From Notamacropus eugenii (taxonomy: Eukaryota > Chordata > Mammalia > Diprotodontia > Macropodidae), in assembly GCF_028372415.1 (NCBI RefSeq), contig NC_092875.1:50778771-50842770 (forward strand): DNA of 64,000 nt, read 5' to 3'. Below the pieces are notes generated by a model. It did not search any database. It worked only from the letters and a program-made list of their open reading frames with translations, and was not told the DNA's origin. Position 1 is the stretch's first letter, and every line of letters starts with the position of its first letter. Shown here one piece after another: positions 39,401 through 50,055 of this stretch. Made by a program: the position numbers and the translations under genes.

Positions 39401-40116
39401 GCCATCGCCCAGTCACAGTCCTTATCATCCTCCAAGTCTCAGCAATGACTATGAGGTTTCATTTGCTTCCTTTCATTAGGACCTCTAGAAGTCATTTATT
39501 ACTGTTGTTGTTTGTTTTCCTGGCTTCTTTCTTGGATTTTATCTTCTATGAATTTCTGGGTGTCTCCACTGCTCATCTCTTCTATGTCATGTAGTTTACT
39601 GGAGGCAGTTTTCTCCCCGTCAAACTTGTGTTAGGATCCAAGCATGTGTGATACCAGCCTGTAGCCACTGGATGGCAGCACAAACACAGCTCTCTTGCTC
39701 TGATATGTGGGCGAGAGCATGGGTAACTGGCGTACCAGGGTTGGGGCTTGAAAGGGGCAGAGATAGAGATCAGTGGCTGCTACAAGGCTCATCTCAAGTG
39801 TTACCTTCAGCATGAGGCGTTTTCCTGGGCCCTTCAGGTCACATCTGCGCACACAGAGGGGCTGAAAGGTGGAGGCTGAGCCCGAGGATTGATACAGATG
39901 GTATGAATATTATGGCTCAGCAAAGACTTCCTCTTGTCTGGGAGACCTTCTGTTCTTTTGCTCTCCCAAGGGTCCCCTCCCTAAGAGGCCTAAAGAGCCC
40001 TCCCTGTGACTCTCACTTTCTCCTTCAAACATGAGCCAAGTCCTCTACAAAGATCTACCATCTGCTGGGATTCTCTGGATGTTGAGAGTTCACCCAATTT
40101 CCATCTTCCTAGGCAG
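39401..40116. other. Unassigned unique-looking sequence
   Basis: No known repeat body and no convincing gene. Open frames on the minus strand at 39,631-39,852 and 39,990-40,187 lack recognisable motifs. Confidence 0.3.
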
Positions 40117-40272
40117 GATGACCAGGTATTGTTCCAGCACAAGCAGCTCCAGAGGCTGCTGCTGCTTCGGAATGGAGCTGGATTCAAGCTCTTAGTCCAG
40201 CTTGGGCTGGACTCAAGACCTTATGGGTCTTGGCCCCTTCTGGGTACTGAAACGGAAGTCCTGTTGCAAAAG
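40117..40272 (+). other. Exon-like segment of unknown gene
   Basis: Fifty-two codons lie between TTCCTAGGCAG and a GTCAGA donor, inside a larger 137-codon open frame. The peptide is leucine-rich (QLQRLLLLRNGAGF, then LLVQLGLDSRPYG) and shows no repeat origin. No family is recognised. Confidence 0.25.
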
Positions 40273-40929
40273 GTCAGATCTCTGCCTCTTGGACATGTTT
40301 CTGATTCTGCTCTCAGAATCCTGTTTTGTTCCTATGTAGACAAGGTTTCAAACTTGGGAAAGTGGCCATCAGTGTATTCAGAACTGTCTCTCCAGGAGGG
40401 ACAAAGCCAGTTTCCTTGAGCATGTCCATATATTAGAAAGGAAAACAGTGGTCATAGGCACATCGAATCAACGGGAAAGACTCAGCAGCTTTAAAATAGC
40501 ATAAAGAGATCTCTTGGAGTTAGCTCAGTCGCATGATGAAACACAGAGATGCGCAAATATAGAGGTACTGCCAGGTGCCCCAATGGTCCATTCTTAGAAA
40601 CTGGAGATTTAAGGACATTGCCTAGAGAGAGAAGGAGATGTGAGAAAATATGATGAGAAGAAAATGGGTTTTGAAATTAAATTTAAACCTACAGACCAGA
40701 ATGAACCTCACTACATGACTGAGGCCACAAAACAAATTTTTTAAATTATTTCCATTAAAGAAATCAAACATGTTACAGAAGCTATGATGTCTTATATTTT
40801 TCTTAATGTTATGGTCATGATGATAAAAGAAAAAGAGAAAGGAAAAACCCTGGTTACTCGAGGTTATACTATGAACCCCCAAATGATACAATTCTAGGGC
40901 TTCTTTATTACCTCTAGGATCAAATATAA

Positions 40930-41790
40930 TAAGTCATGCTGTTTGGTATTTTAAAGGTTTTCATAATCCAGCCCTTTCCAGTCATTTCCCTCGTTACTCT
41001 TTTCCACGTTCTTCATGATCAGTTCCACTGGCCCATGCGTCATTCCTCATACAATTTTCAATTGTTATCCTTGACCTCAGCCTTCAACATTGTTAATCAC
41101 CCTCTTCTCCTTTATTCCTTCTCTCTAGGTCTTTGTCACAGTTCTCTATCCTGGTTCCCCTTCTATCTGTTTGACAACTCTACACAAACTAAGGAAGCAA
41201 CAATGACTATTCCAGTTTCCTCTGGTGAATCTTCCATCCAGGCATGCCCACTAAATGTGGGTGTCTCCAGGGGCTTTGTCTTGGGCTCTCATCTCTTCTC
41301 CCACTACACTTTTTCACTTGGTGATCTCATCAGCTTCCATGATTTCAAACACCATCTCAATGGAAATGATTCTCAGATCTACCCATCTAGCCCTAACCTT
41401 TCTCCCAGTGTAGAGGTTTGAATCTCCAACCACCTATTAGACATCTCAAAGTGGATAACCCACAGACATCTTAAATTCTACATATCCCACACCCAACTCA
41501 TTATCCTTCCCCCAAGGCTTCCTCTCTTCCTATCTTTCCTATTATTGTTGGGGTACCGCCATCTTCCTGGTCACCTAGGCTCCCAAATTGGAGTCATTCT
41601 TGACTTGTCACCCTCCCCCCCACCCCATCCAATCTGTTGCCATGTCCTCCTGATTTTGCTGTTATAAGATCTATATGCTCACTTCTCTCCCTTAACATTG
41701 TCACCATATTGAAGGTTCTCATGACCTCACATCTGGATTATTGAAATAGCCTGCTGATCGGTCTCCCCTCTATAAGCCATCTTCTCCTCA
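40930..41790 (+). mobile_element. L2 LINE with reverse transcriptase remnant
   Basis: A 161-codon open frame (40936-41421) carries L2 RT features: AFNIVNHPLLL, LSWFPFYL, and GFVLGSHLFSHYTFSLGDL. The catalytic YADD box is changed to NGND. It is a fossil LINE, not a host gene. 3' UTR-like sequence follows. Confidence 0.8.
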
Positions 41791-41799
41791 GCTATCAGT

Positions 41800-42880
41800 C
41801 AATCAATAAATATTTATTAATCTCCTACTACATGCCAGGTACCGTACCAAATGCTAGGGATACCAAAAGAGGCAAAAGACAATTTCTGCCTTTTAGAAGC
41901 TCAGGGAGACAATAAGCAAATAAATATGTACAAACTATGTATAGGATAAATAGGAAATAATTAACAGAGGGAAGGCACTAGAATTAAGAGGGGTTGGGAA
42001 AGATTTTCTGTAGATGGTGGTATTTAATTGGGACTCAAAGGAAGCCAGGGAGATCAGTAGTTGGAGCAGAGGAGGAGGAGCATTCCAATCATGGGAGGCA
42101 GCCAGAGAAAATGCTTGGAGCTGAGTTTATTCATGGAACAGCCAGTGTCACTGGATCTAAGAGTACACGGAGAAGTAAGGTGTAAGGACACCAGCAAGGT
42201 AGGAGGGGAACGGATTAGGAAGGGCTTTGAATGCTAAACAGAGCATTTTATCTTTGATCCTGGAGGCAACAGGGACACTGGGGTTTATTGAATATGTGTG
42301 TCCGGGAAATTGAGGGGAGAAAGGTGGTGATCAGACCTATGCTTTAGGAAAATAACTTTGGGCTGAATAGACGACGGGTTGGATTGCTTGAGACAGGTAG
42401 ATCCACCAGCAGGCGACCGCAGTGATTCCGGTGTGAGATGATGAGGGTCTACACTAGCGGAGGAGAGAAGGGTGTGTTCCAGGAATGTTGCGAAGGAGAA
42501 AATGACAGGCTTTGGCAACAGCTTGGACAATGAGATACTGAGGAGTCCACGATGACTCTTGGGTTGTGAGGGGCTAGGAGGATCGGGTTGCTTTCAATAG
42601 TAATAGGGAAGTTAGTGGGTAGGTGCGGCAGGTTTGGGAGGAAAGATAATGCATTCTGTTTTGAACACGTTGAGTTTAAGATGTCTACTGGATGGCCAGT
42701 TCAAGACGTCTGACACTGAAGTAGGAGATGCAAGAATGGGGGTCAGCCGAGAGGCTGGGGCAAGAAGTCAGCACAAATTGGTAATGAAATCCATGGGAGC
42801 GGACTAGGGATCCAAGAGAAAGCCCTGAGGGACCCACTTCAAAAGAATCTTTCTGAAGCACAGATCCCGACACATAGCCC
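41800..42880 (+). repeat. Full-length copy of the dispersed repeat
   Basis: Starts with AATAAATATTTATTAATCTC, then TGCCAGGTACCGTACCAAAT and TTCTGTAGATGGTGGTATTT, and ends with the AGATGTCTACTGGATGGCCA region. At about 1.1 kb it is the best copy for defining the family in this window. Confidence 0.65.
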
Positions 42881-42884
42881 CTAC

Positions 42885-43460
42885 TCAATGAACTCTAGTA
42901 GGCTCCTCCTCGCTTCCAACATCAACTATTACATCCTCTGGCTTTCAAAGCGCTTCCTTACCCGCTCTGCTCCCCTTCTAAGCTTCTTACACCAGACCCC
43001 CTCCCCCGTGTACTCTTGCACCCAGGGACACCGGCCTCCTAGCTGTTCCTTCAACAAGACCCTCTACCTCCCCAATTCTGGGCATTTTCTCCGGCCGTCC
43101 CCTATCCCTCCCACACCATCCCTCCTCCACCCTGACTTCTGACTTCCCTGGCTCCCTTCAAATACCAACTGAAACCCCACCTTCTACAGGAAGCCTTTCC
43201 TGAGCCCCCCCCCCCCCGCTCCCCTTCTTCTCCCTGTTATTTCTTCTTCTGATTTTTCTTCTTCTTCTAGATTATTTCTTATTTATCTGTACATGGCTCA
43301 TCTCTACATGGCTGTTTCCATGTAGTTAGTTCCTCGAGGGCGGGGACTTTTTTTGGGGGGGGGGGCGGCTTTTCTTTGTGTCTCCCAGCATCTGACAGTG
43401 TGTGGCACACAGTGGGCACACAGTAAATCCTTGCTGATGGGGACTTCTCCCAGGCCTCAG
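42885..43460 (+). mobile_element. L2 LINE 3' end
   Basis: CCACCTTCTACAGGAAGCCT, then GGGCGGGGAC and GTGTGTGGCACACAGTGGGC are L2 tail phrases. Confidence 0.75.
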
Positions 43461-43489
43461 TCTAGATTACCTGACTCCAGCCCCGCCCA

Positions 43490-44170
43490 TTCACTACCTA
43501 CGACTTACACCTCCTCGGGCCCCTCCCCTCCTCCACACTCTCCTGCCTCCCTCCCTCCCAGACCACAAAACAACCCCGCCCCTCCCCCGAGCCCAGCATC
43601 TCTGGCACCGCCCCTTCCTTCCCGGAGCTGACAGCCTCTGAGAGTGCTGCCTCACGGCCTCTTCCATCCGAGCGAAGGATGTACACGTGGGCACGAATTG
43701 GCAGCTTCAGATTAGGGCTGCGCCTGCGCAGGACCAGGGTAACAGCCCAGGACTACGATTCCCAAAATTCCCAGAGTCAAACCGACTCCATTTCCCAAGG
43801 AACCCCGTGACTCCCGTCCTTTATTGGTCCAGACGCACACGGGCCAAACGCGGCTGGGTGACGCATATCGGACACAAGAGGACACGCAGTGCACTTCCCT
43901 CCCCTGTTCTATCCTTTATTCCCGGTTTACCTTTTCCCCCCATCAGAGGATGACTCCCTATCTCCTTCCTACTGGAACCAGTTACTCTAATGGTATTTCG
44001 GTTTGGGGGTGACTGCGCATGCTCGGAAGGCGGGATCTAGGCGGAAGACCAATCAGCGCTCTGGAAGCTCGAACAAGACCAATCACAGGATCCCGATCAA
44101 GAACCAATCAACGCCTTAGAAGTTGTTCTCCCTCATTAGTGATGCAGATTCACCATCCACGTGACTAGAG
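43490..44170. promoter_or_regulatory. CpG-island promoter without a recognised gene
   Basis: GC-rich and CpG-dense. It has GC boxes (CCCCGCCC), NRF1-like sites at 43717-43732 and 44014-44022 (TGCGCATGC), a ZNF143-like ACTACGATTCCCA at 43752-43764, E-boxes CACGTG at 43684 and about 44159, and CCAAT or ATTGG boxes at 43823, 44049, 44079 and 44104. This mix is typical of a broad, often bidirectional housekeeping promoter. A minus-strand GTAAGT donor at 43503-43508 could end a first exon. No coding exon was identified on either side. Confidence 0.7.
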
Positions 44171-44329
44171 GCTTTGGGCGCTCCAGTGTATTATTGCCCT
44201 TCTTAAACTCTTGAGCACAGTCCTCCCATGAGCTCCACCAAGGTCCCTGCTCCTGGAAGCTGGGACCCTCAGTACAGCCCATTGTAAAAGCTGGCTTTTT
44301 TCTGTGTCATGTTGCTTAGCCAAGTCATT

Positions 44330-44830
44330 GGGGCTTGCAGTCCACTAAAGCATCTGGTCCTTGGTCTCCCTTGCTGGATCTTTATCCTCCTGGCCATGCT
44401 CACTAATTGTGGGTGCCCCCCAACGCTCTATCCTGAGCCTTTGACTTATCATTCTTATGAACATAGTCCCTAGATCTATTTATCCAGTCCTAACCTCTCT
44501 CCAGACCTCCAGTCTCACATCTCCAAATGTCTATTGGATGTAGTGCATTGGATATGCGACAGACGATTTAAATTCAACATTTCCAAAACTGAACTCATTA
44601 TTTGTTCCTCAAACCCTCTCCCCTTCCTTCCTTCCCTATTACCAATCATCCTTGCTTCCTGCCCTCTGTAAGAAGCCTTCCCTGGGTTTTCTTAGTATTA
44701 GTGCCTTCCCTCAGAACTCCAATTTATTCTGTCTGTATATTGTTTGTACATCATGATTTGTATGTTTCTCCCCTCTCCCCCATTATGTTAGGAGCTCCTT
44801 AAAGGTAGGAACTCTCTCTCTCAGTGGATA
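44330..44830 (+). mobile_element. L2 LINE fragment
   Basis: Contains TGGGTGCCCCCCAACGCTCT, then TTCAACATTTCCAAAACTGA and CCCATTATGTTAGGAGCTCC, in L2 order. Confidence 0.75.
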
Positions 44831-45124
44831 GGAAGTTCCTTGAATGAAGGGACAATTTCATTTTTGTCTTAGTTTCTTCACCATCGAGAGCACACCCACT
44901 ACATATGTAGTTGGGGATGAGTTGATTAAGATGCCCTGATTAATTGATTTTCTCTCAAACCAGTTGAGGTAATCAAAGAATAGAAAGGGCCACGCATAAA
45001 GGAGATAATCAGAGATTTAAGTATTAAATAACAAACAAAGGGGTGAAGAAGTTCTCTGATTAAAATGGGTAGATTTTGAAGACATATTGGCATTGACTGG
45101 TCATGGAGAACACACTTTTAGAAA

Positions 45125-45480
45125 GCTAGACATGGTGGGAGCCAAAATGGCGGATTACAGGTAGCAAACCCACCAAACTCTCCCAACATTCCCCTCCAAA
45201 CATGATGCCTCAGATTGAATTCTGGAGCAACAGAGCCAACAAAAGGTCAGAGTGAGACTTTTTCCAGTGTAAGACAATTTAGGAGACTGGCAGGAGAGGT
45301 CTGTGATACTGGAGTGGGGACCTGTCCAGAGCGCACTCATCAACAGTACTCACAATGGGTCTTGGAGGTGGCTGCCACAATGACAACAGGAGCTCTCAGC
45401 CCAGAGACGGTAAAGGGATCCAACGACTAGTCAGAAAGAGATGACAGGGGACCCTTTGCTGGCACTGGGAGCAGCTGGCT
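45125..45480 (+). mobile_element. L1 5' UTR fragment
   Basis: TGGGAGCCAAAATGGCGGAT is the YY1-like start of a marsupial L1 5' UTR. The fragment is cut off by the CTTT tract that follows. A second L1-like stretch may follow at 45,720-45,840. Confidence 0.6.
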
Positions 45481-45486
45481 CTGATC

Positions 45487-45645
45487 AGCAGCTGTCTTTC
45501 TTTCTCTCTTTCTTCCTTTCTTCCTTCCTTCCTTCCTTTCTTTCTTTTTCTTTCTTTTTCTTTCTCTTTCTTTCTTTCTTCCTTCCTTCCTTCCTTCCTT
45601 CCTTCCTTCCTTCCTTCCTTTCTTCCTTCCTTCTTTCCTTCCTTC

Positions 45646-45696
<51 letters not shown>

Positions 45697-45715
45697 TTCC
45701 TTCCTTCCTTCATTC
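45487..45715 (+). repeat. (CTTT)/(CCTT)/(CT)n microsatellite
   Basis: About 230 bases of pyrimidine repeats with three successive unit types. The long open frames across it are artefacts. Confidence 0.95.
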
Positions 45716-45984
45716 TTTTGTTGTCTTTCTCAAAACCTTAAGCCCAGTGTACTCTGAAGCCCATAGATTGGACAACAATAAGCCCCTGCCCAAGTTCCAC
45801 TTCATGACTGTTCTCTGGATCCTCCTGGCTTAGAATGATTATCAATAGTAACTGCTCCCCTTTACCTTTCAGCTTGATTTAGTTATTTTTTTCTTTTGCT
45901 CATTAAAAGGGCTGTTCCCTGACTACTTCTTAAAGAGGCCTGTTCACTGAATGGGTGTTACGTCTCTCTAAGTGAGTACCTGAC

Positions 45985-46198
45985 AAGACCTTAGCCTTAA
46001 AAGGCCATTGCATCCTGGGCTGTCTCCAGTCATCCTGATAAATTATCTGGTCACTGCATCCAGATGGCTCAGAATGCAAAAGTGAGGCTGGTGACCTGCA
46101 CAGCCCTCCCTCACTCAAAACAAAGTCAAGTGCAAGTCATGTCATCATTTCTCTGATGTCATAGTCTTCTTCCAAAACAAAGGACAAACACAACAACA
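45985..46198 (+). mobile_element. RTE-tailed SINE
   Basis: TGCATCCTGGGCTGTCTCCA, then AGTCTTCTTCCAAAACAAAG, the same unit as at 32,190 without its head. Confidence 0.82.
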
Positions 46199-46390
46199 GG
46201 AGGATCTGAATTCAAATCCGGCCTTTACTAGCTGTGTGACCTTGGGCCAGTCTCTTAACTCAGTTTGCCTCAGTTACCTCACCTGTAAAATGAGCTGGAG
46301 GAGGAAATGGCAAACCACTCCAGTATCTTACCAAGAAAACTCTAAGTGTGATAATAGAGTCAAACATGATTTAAACAACTCAACAATAAT
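46198..46390 (+). mobile_element. SINE1-type SINE, forward orientation
   Basis: Reads head to tail: GAATTCAAATCCGGCC, TGTAAAATGAGCTGGAGGAG, then the BovB-like end. It directly abuts the SINE before it. Confidence 0.8.
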
Positions 46391-46439
46391 AACAACTAGA
46401 AAAGTTGATCAGTAGAAAAGATTAAGTAACACAAACCCA

Positions 46440-46870
46440 GAATTTATCAGACAGTAGTAGCATAGCATTTGATAAACCCAAGGACACTAGCTATGGGGCT
46501 TAGTTCTCCATCCTTGACAAAAATTGCAGAGAGAACTGGAAAGCCATGTGGAGGAAATGAGATTTAGACCCCAATTTTACAAATATACAATAAGTTCCAA
46601 ATGGATACATGACCTAAATATAAAAGGACATGTAGTTTTTAAAAATAGAGAGGGGAAGGAGATACTTTCCCCAACTATGGCTAAGGAAAAAATTTCTAAC
46701 TAGCCAAAGAATTTTCTCAAGTATGATTATAGTTATAGAGCTGCTTAATTTCATGTTGCTAAAGGCAAGATGAATAGCAGAAAGTAACAAAGAGATTCAA
46801 TGGAGAAAAGTAAAGGAATGTGATATCTCTCACTTTCTTCAAAATACTGAGAAATCAGGTCCCTCCTAGG
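46440..46870 (+). mobile_element. LINE/L1-like ORF2 fragment
   Basis: Broken frames resemble an L1 ORF2 segment downstream of RT (WKAMWRK, then NGYMT). This is tentative. Confidence 0.4.
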
Positions 46871-46904
46871 ACCCAAGAATTTGAAAATTGGCAAACATAT
46901 TAAA

Positions 46905-47130
46905 TAATGCCATCCTGAAAAGGCCAAGGTCTCCCATTGCATCCTGGGCCATCTCCAGTCATCCTGATGAATTATCTGGTCACTGGATCCAGATGGCTCA
47001 GGAAGAGAAAGTGAGTCTGGTGACCTTGCACAGCCCTCCCTACTCAAAACAAAGTCAAGTTCAAATCATGTCATCATTTTTGTGATGTCATGGTCTTCTT
47101 CAAAAATGAAGGATGAGCACAGACTGAAAT
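46905..47130 (+). mobile_element. RTE-tailed SINE
   Basis: TGCATCCTGGGCCATCTCCA and the tail ATGGTCTTCTTCAAAAATGA. Confidence 0.82.
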
Positions 47131-47587
47131 AATAGAACTTGTAGACTGTACATAATAAGGCATGAAAATTTATTGACTCCTAACAGCTAAATTTTCCCCT
47201 TTACTTTTTAAAAATTCGTGAAATGTTCAACTTTGCAAAAGGTCAACCAACTGTCACCTTAGGCTAGTAGGATAAGCCTGACTGCCAGCACACCCTACCA
47301 TGCATTGAATCAATCTTAGTGAGGCTGGAAGGATCCTTTTTGCATCTTCCACAGGACTGAGCATTCAGAACTAAGTGTTCAGCCTATTTACTGCTGAATG
47401 AATGAAGGCACTTTGGATAGGGAAGAGGAGTATACTGACACCTGAGAGAACCAGGTGAATGATGGGCATTGGGCATTGCCTATCCTTCAGAGAAGAGGAC
47501 ACTACCCCACATATTGAAACAGGAGATGCTATTTCAAAAAGAAGAGTGGATAGAAGGGGAAATGGTGGATGATAAGGGGACAAATTG

Positions 47588-47768
47588 CTGCCTGTCCTTC
47601 GTTCTCAAAAGAGGACTGTGACATCAGGGAGGTGATGCCATGACATTCAAGTGAATTGGATTTAAGTGAGGCAGAGCTGTGCAAAGTCACCAGCCTCACT
47701 TTTCTCCTCCAGAGCCATCTGGGTGCAGTGGCCAGATATGGGATCAGGATGACTGGAGATGGTCCCCA
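47588..47768 (-). mobile_element. RTE-tailed SINE, reverse
   Basis: The left end CTGTCCTTCGTTCTCAAAAG is the reversed tail. CTCCAGAGCCATCTGGGTGC is the reversed body. Confidence 0.82.
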
Positions 47769-47989
47769 AGGGGGAAGGAAAGGCAGAAAAGAGAGATACC
47801 TCAACCCACCCACAGCCTGCAGATAAGGAGTCCAGAGTCCATTCCGTTCATTTTTGGGTGCCCTCTAGGTATAAGTGACTCCTGGGAAGTAGGGAAGTTA
47901 GGGAAGAAAAAGGAGCCTGAGAGATGAGAGAAGCCCATCTCGAGTCCCCAGGAGCCTATCTAGTACATTTTCCCTGTCTCACAAGCAGT

Positions 47990-48625
47990 CTGTCCTTCAA
48001 TAGCCCCCCACCCCCCATCCCAGGTGGTCTCCTCTCCCACTTTCTCCCTTCCACAGGACAGCCTCAGCAGTCTCAACCTCTTCCCTAAGCTCTTTGGCAG
48101 GGTTTCTGTAAATCCTCTTTGGAGTTGCTCCTCCCAATCCGTCCCCGACCCTCAGGGTCAGGTTCCAGGGCAGGCCCCCCCATCTGAACCCCTCTAGAAT
48201 CAGTCTCCTTGGCTTGCTGGAGGGGAGTGGGGTGTGGGTGGGGTGCAGTTTAAGTCTCTTCCCTACCACAAACTCTCACTGTCTTCTGCCCACACCAGCC
48301 TGGAGTCGCTGTCCCTCCAAGTCTCTCCACTTTGACCGCACCTCCAGCCCTGTCTAGTCCGTAGTCTCTCCACACCTATAGTGTGTCCAGCAAAGTCTCT
48401 CCACCCCAGCCCTCTTGCCCAGAGTCACATCCATCTCTCCTTCACAGTTTCCTTCCCCGGGCAACTGAGGCACAGGGTCTCTTGCCACACACAGCCTCAG
48501 TCTCTCCCTTGGACAGTGAGTGTCTCTTGGCTCAGCCCATCTATGGACTGTGCTCAGTCTTGTCTGTCTATCGCTGCAGCCTGCAGCTGTCCACTTACAT
48601 AGAGTCTCTTCCGCAGTGACAGGCC
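47990..48625. other. GC-rich unassigned segment
   Basis: Not a recognised repeat. It has a regular CAGCCT/AGTCTCTCC-like rhythm between 48,300 and 48,600, suggesting decayed short tandem repeats. Open frames on both strands lack known motifs. Confidence 0.35.
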
Positions 48626-48639
48626 CCTCTACCCAAGGG

Positions 48640-48855
48640 CAATGATTCTGGAGTCAGAAAGACCTGAATTCAAATTCAGCCTCAGACAATTATAAGTTGT
48701 GCTAACTGACCAAGTCACTGTACCTCCCTAGGTCTTGGAGTCTTCATCTGTAAAATGAGACTAATAATGCCACTTACTTCCCAAGGCTAATGTGAGGATA
48801 AAATGAGGTAATATATGAAAAGTGCTTTGTAAATTTTAAAGGGCTATTACTTAAT
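48640..48855 (+). mobile_element. MIR/CORE-SINE copy
   Basis: GACCTGAATTCAAATTCAGC, then TCTGTAAAATGAGACTAATA and GAAAAGTGCTTTGTAAATTT. Confidence 0.75.
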
Positions 48856-49079
48856 GCTATCCCAACAATCAACTCCCCTTCTCTCTCATCTTAAATCTTA
48901 TGGGATATACTGGCTCTCTCCCAGAGGTTTACAAACACGCTTGGGTCAAACAAATCCTTAAAAAACAAACCCTCCCCCAAACCCCAAGCTCCCCCAAACT
49001 CTAACTTCACCTTGTTACCCTCTAAAACTGTACTTCTCTTCCATTTCTCTGCCAAATTCCTAGAAGTAATTCCTGTCTC

Positions 49080-49790
49080 ACTTCTCAATCCTTTGCAATC
49101 TGGCTCCCATAACTAAAGCAGCTTTCTCCAAGGATTATCAATGATCTGTTAACTGAGAGACCAATGACCTTTTCTTAGTCCTTATCCCCTCCTGACCTCC
49201 CTGGAGCTTTTAATAATATTGACTATCCCTTCTTCTTGGACACTGACTCCTCCTTTGTATTAATTTCTGCCAGTCCTTCTCATTCTGTATTGGTTCATCA
49301 TTGTAGTCCTTCTGTAGTCTCCTCTCCACACACAGTCTCTTGGACAACTCAGTAACTCCCATAGGCTCAAGGATCCTATCTACACAGACAACTCCCAAAC
49401 CTATATGTTGTTGTTCAGTTGTTTCAACTCAGTTGTATCCGACTCTTCATGATCCCATTTGGAGTTTTCTTGGCAAATATACTGGAGCAGTTTGCCGTTT
49501 CCTGCTCCAGCTTATTTTACAGATGAGGAAACTGAGGCAAACCGGGTGAAGTGACTTGCCCAGGGTCACATAGCTAGTCAGTATCAGAGGGCAGATTTGA
49601 ACTCAGGAGGATGAGTCTTCCTGATTCCAGGTATGCCAGTCTATCCATTGTTCCACCTAGCTGTTGTACCCATATAGGCAAACCTATACACTCAACCCTA
49701 AGCCCTGACCCAAACTCCAGTAACACATTGTCAACAGCTTGCTAGATAGCTCCTCCTGGAAGTCCTGCAGATATTTCAAATGTAGCGAAC
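49080..49790 (+). mobile_element. L2 LINE fragment split by a SINE
   Basis: GACCTCCCTGGAGCTTTTAA fits the L2 reverse transcriptase region. After the SINE, L2-like sequence resumes with TCCTGGAAGTCCTGCAGATA. Confidence 0.6.
49408..49668 (-). mobile_element. SINE1-type SINE
   Basis: TTGTTGTTCAGTTGTTTCAA and TGATCCCATTTGGAGTTTTC at the tail, and the reversed tRNA-like head at the right end. Confidence 0.87.
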
Positions 49791-49869
49791 CTAAGACAGA
49801 AAGAAAGAGATGATTGATAGGGAGATAATGAAGATCAGAGACTGAGTGGAGTCAATGGTGGGGATAATT

Positions 49870-50055
49870 AGAGTTGTCAAAAAGTAGAATAATTTGTCTT
49901 AAGAGACAGTGGATTCTCCCTCCTTGGAGATCTTCAAGGAGAGGCTGTTGAAGACTATTTTTTGGATATATTGTAGTGGTGTTTCCCTCATATATGACTT
50001 GGACTAGATGATCATTGAGGTCCCTTCCAACTCTCAAATTTTGTGGACCATGAAC
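49870..50055 (+). mobile_element. CR1/L3-type LINE 3' end
   Basis: TCTTCAAGGAGAGGCTGTTG and GACTAGATGATCATTGAGGT followed by CCCTTCCAACTCT are the classic 3' end of CR1-clade LINEs. Confidence 0.7.

Noticed and set aside
43353..43694. Coding frames in the CpG island
   Set aside because: Frames of 60-92 codons on both strands are expected from GC-rich sequence; no homology recognised, so only the promoter was annotated.
45396..45833. Open frames of 105 and 130 codons on both strands
   Set aside because: They translate a CTTT/CCTT microsatellite (Phe-Leu-Ser or Lys-Glu-Arg repeats).
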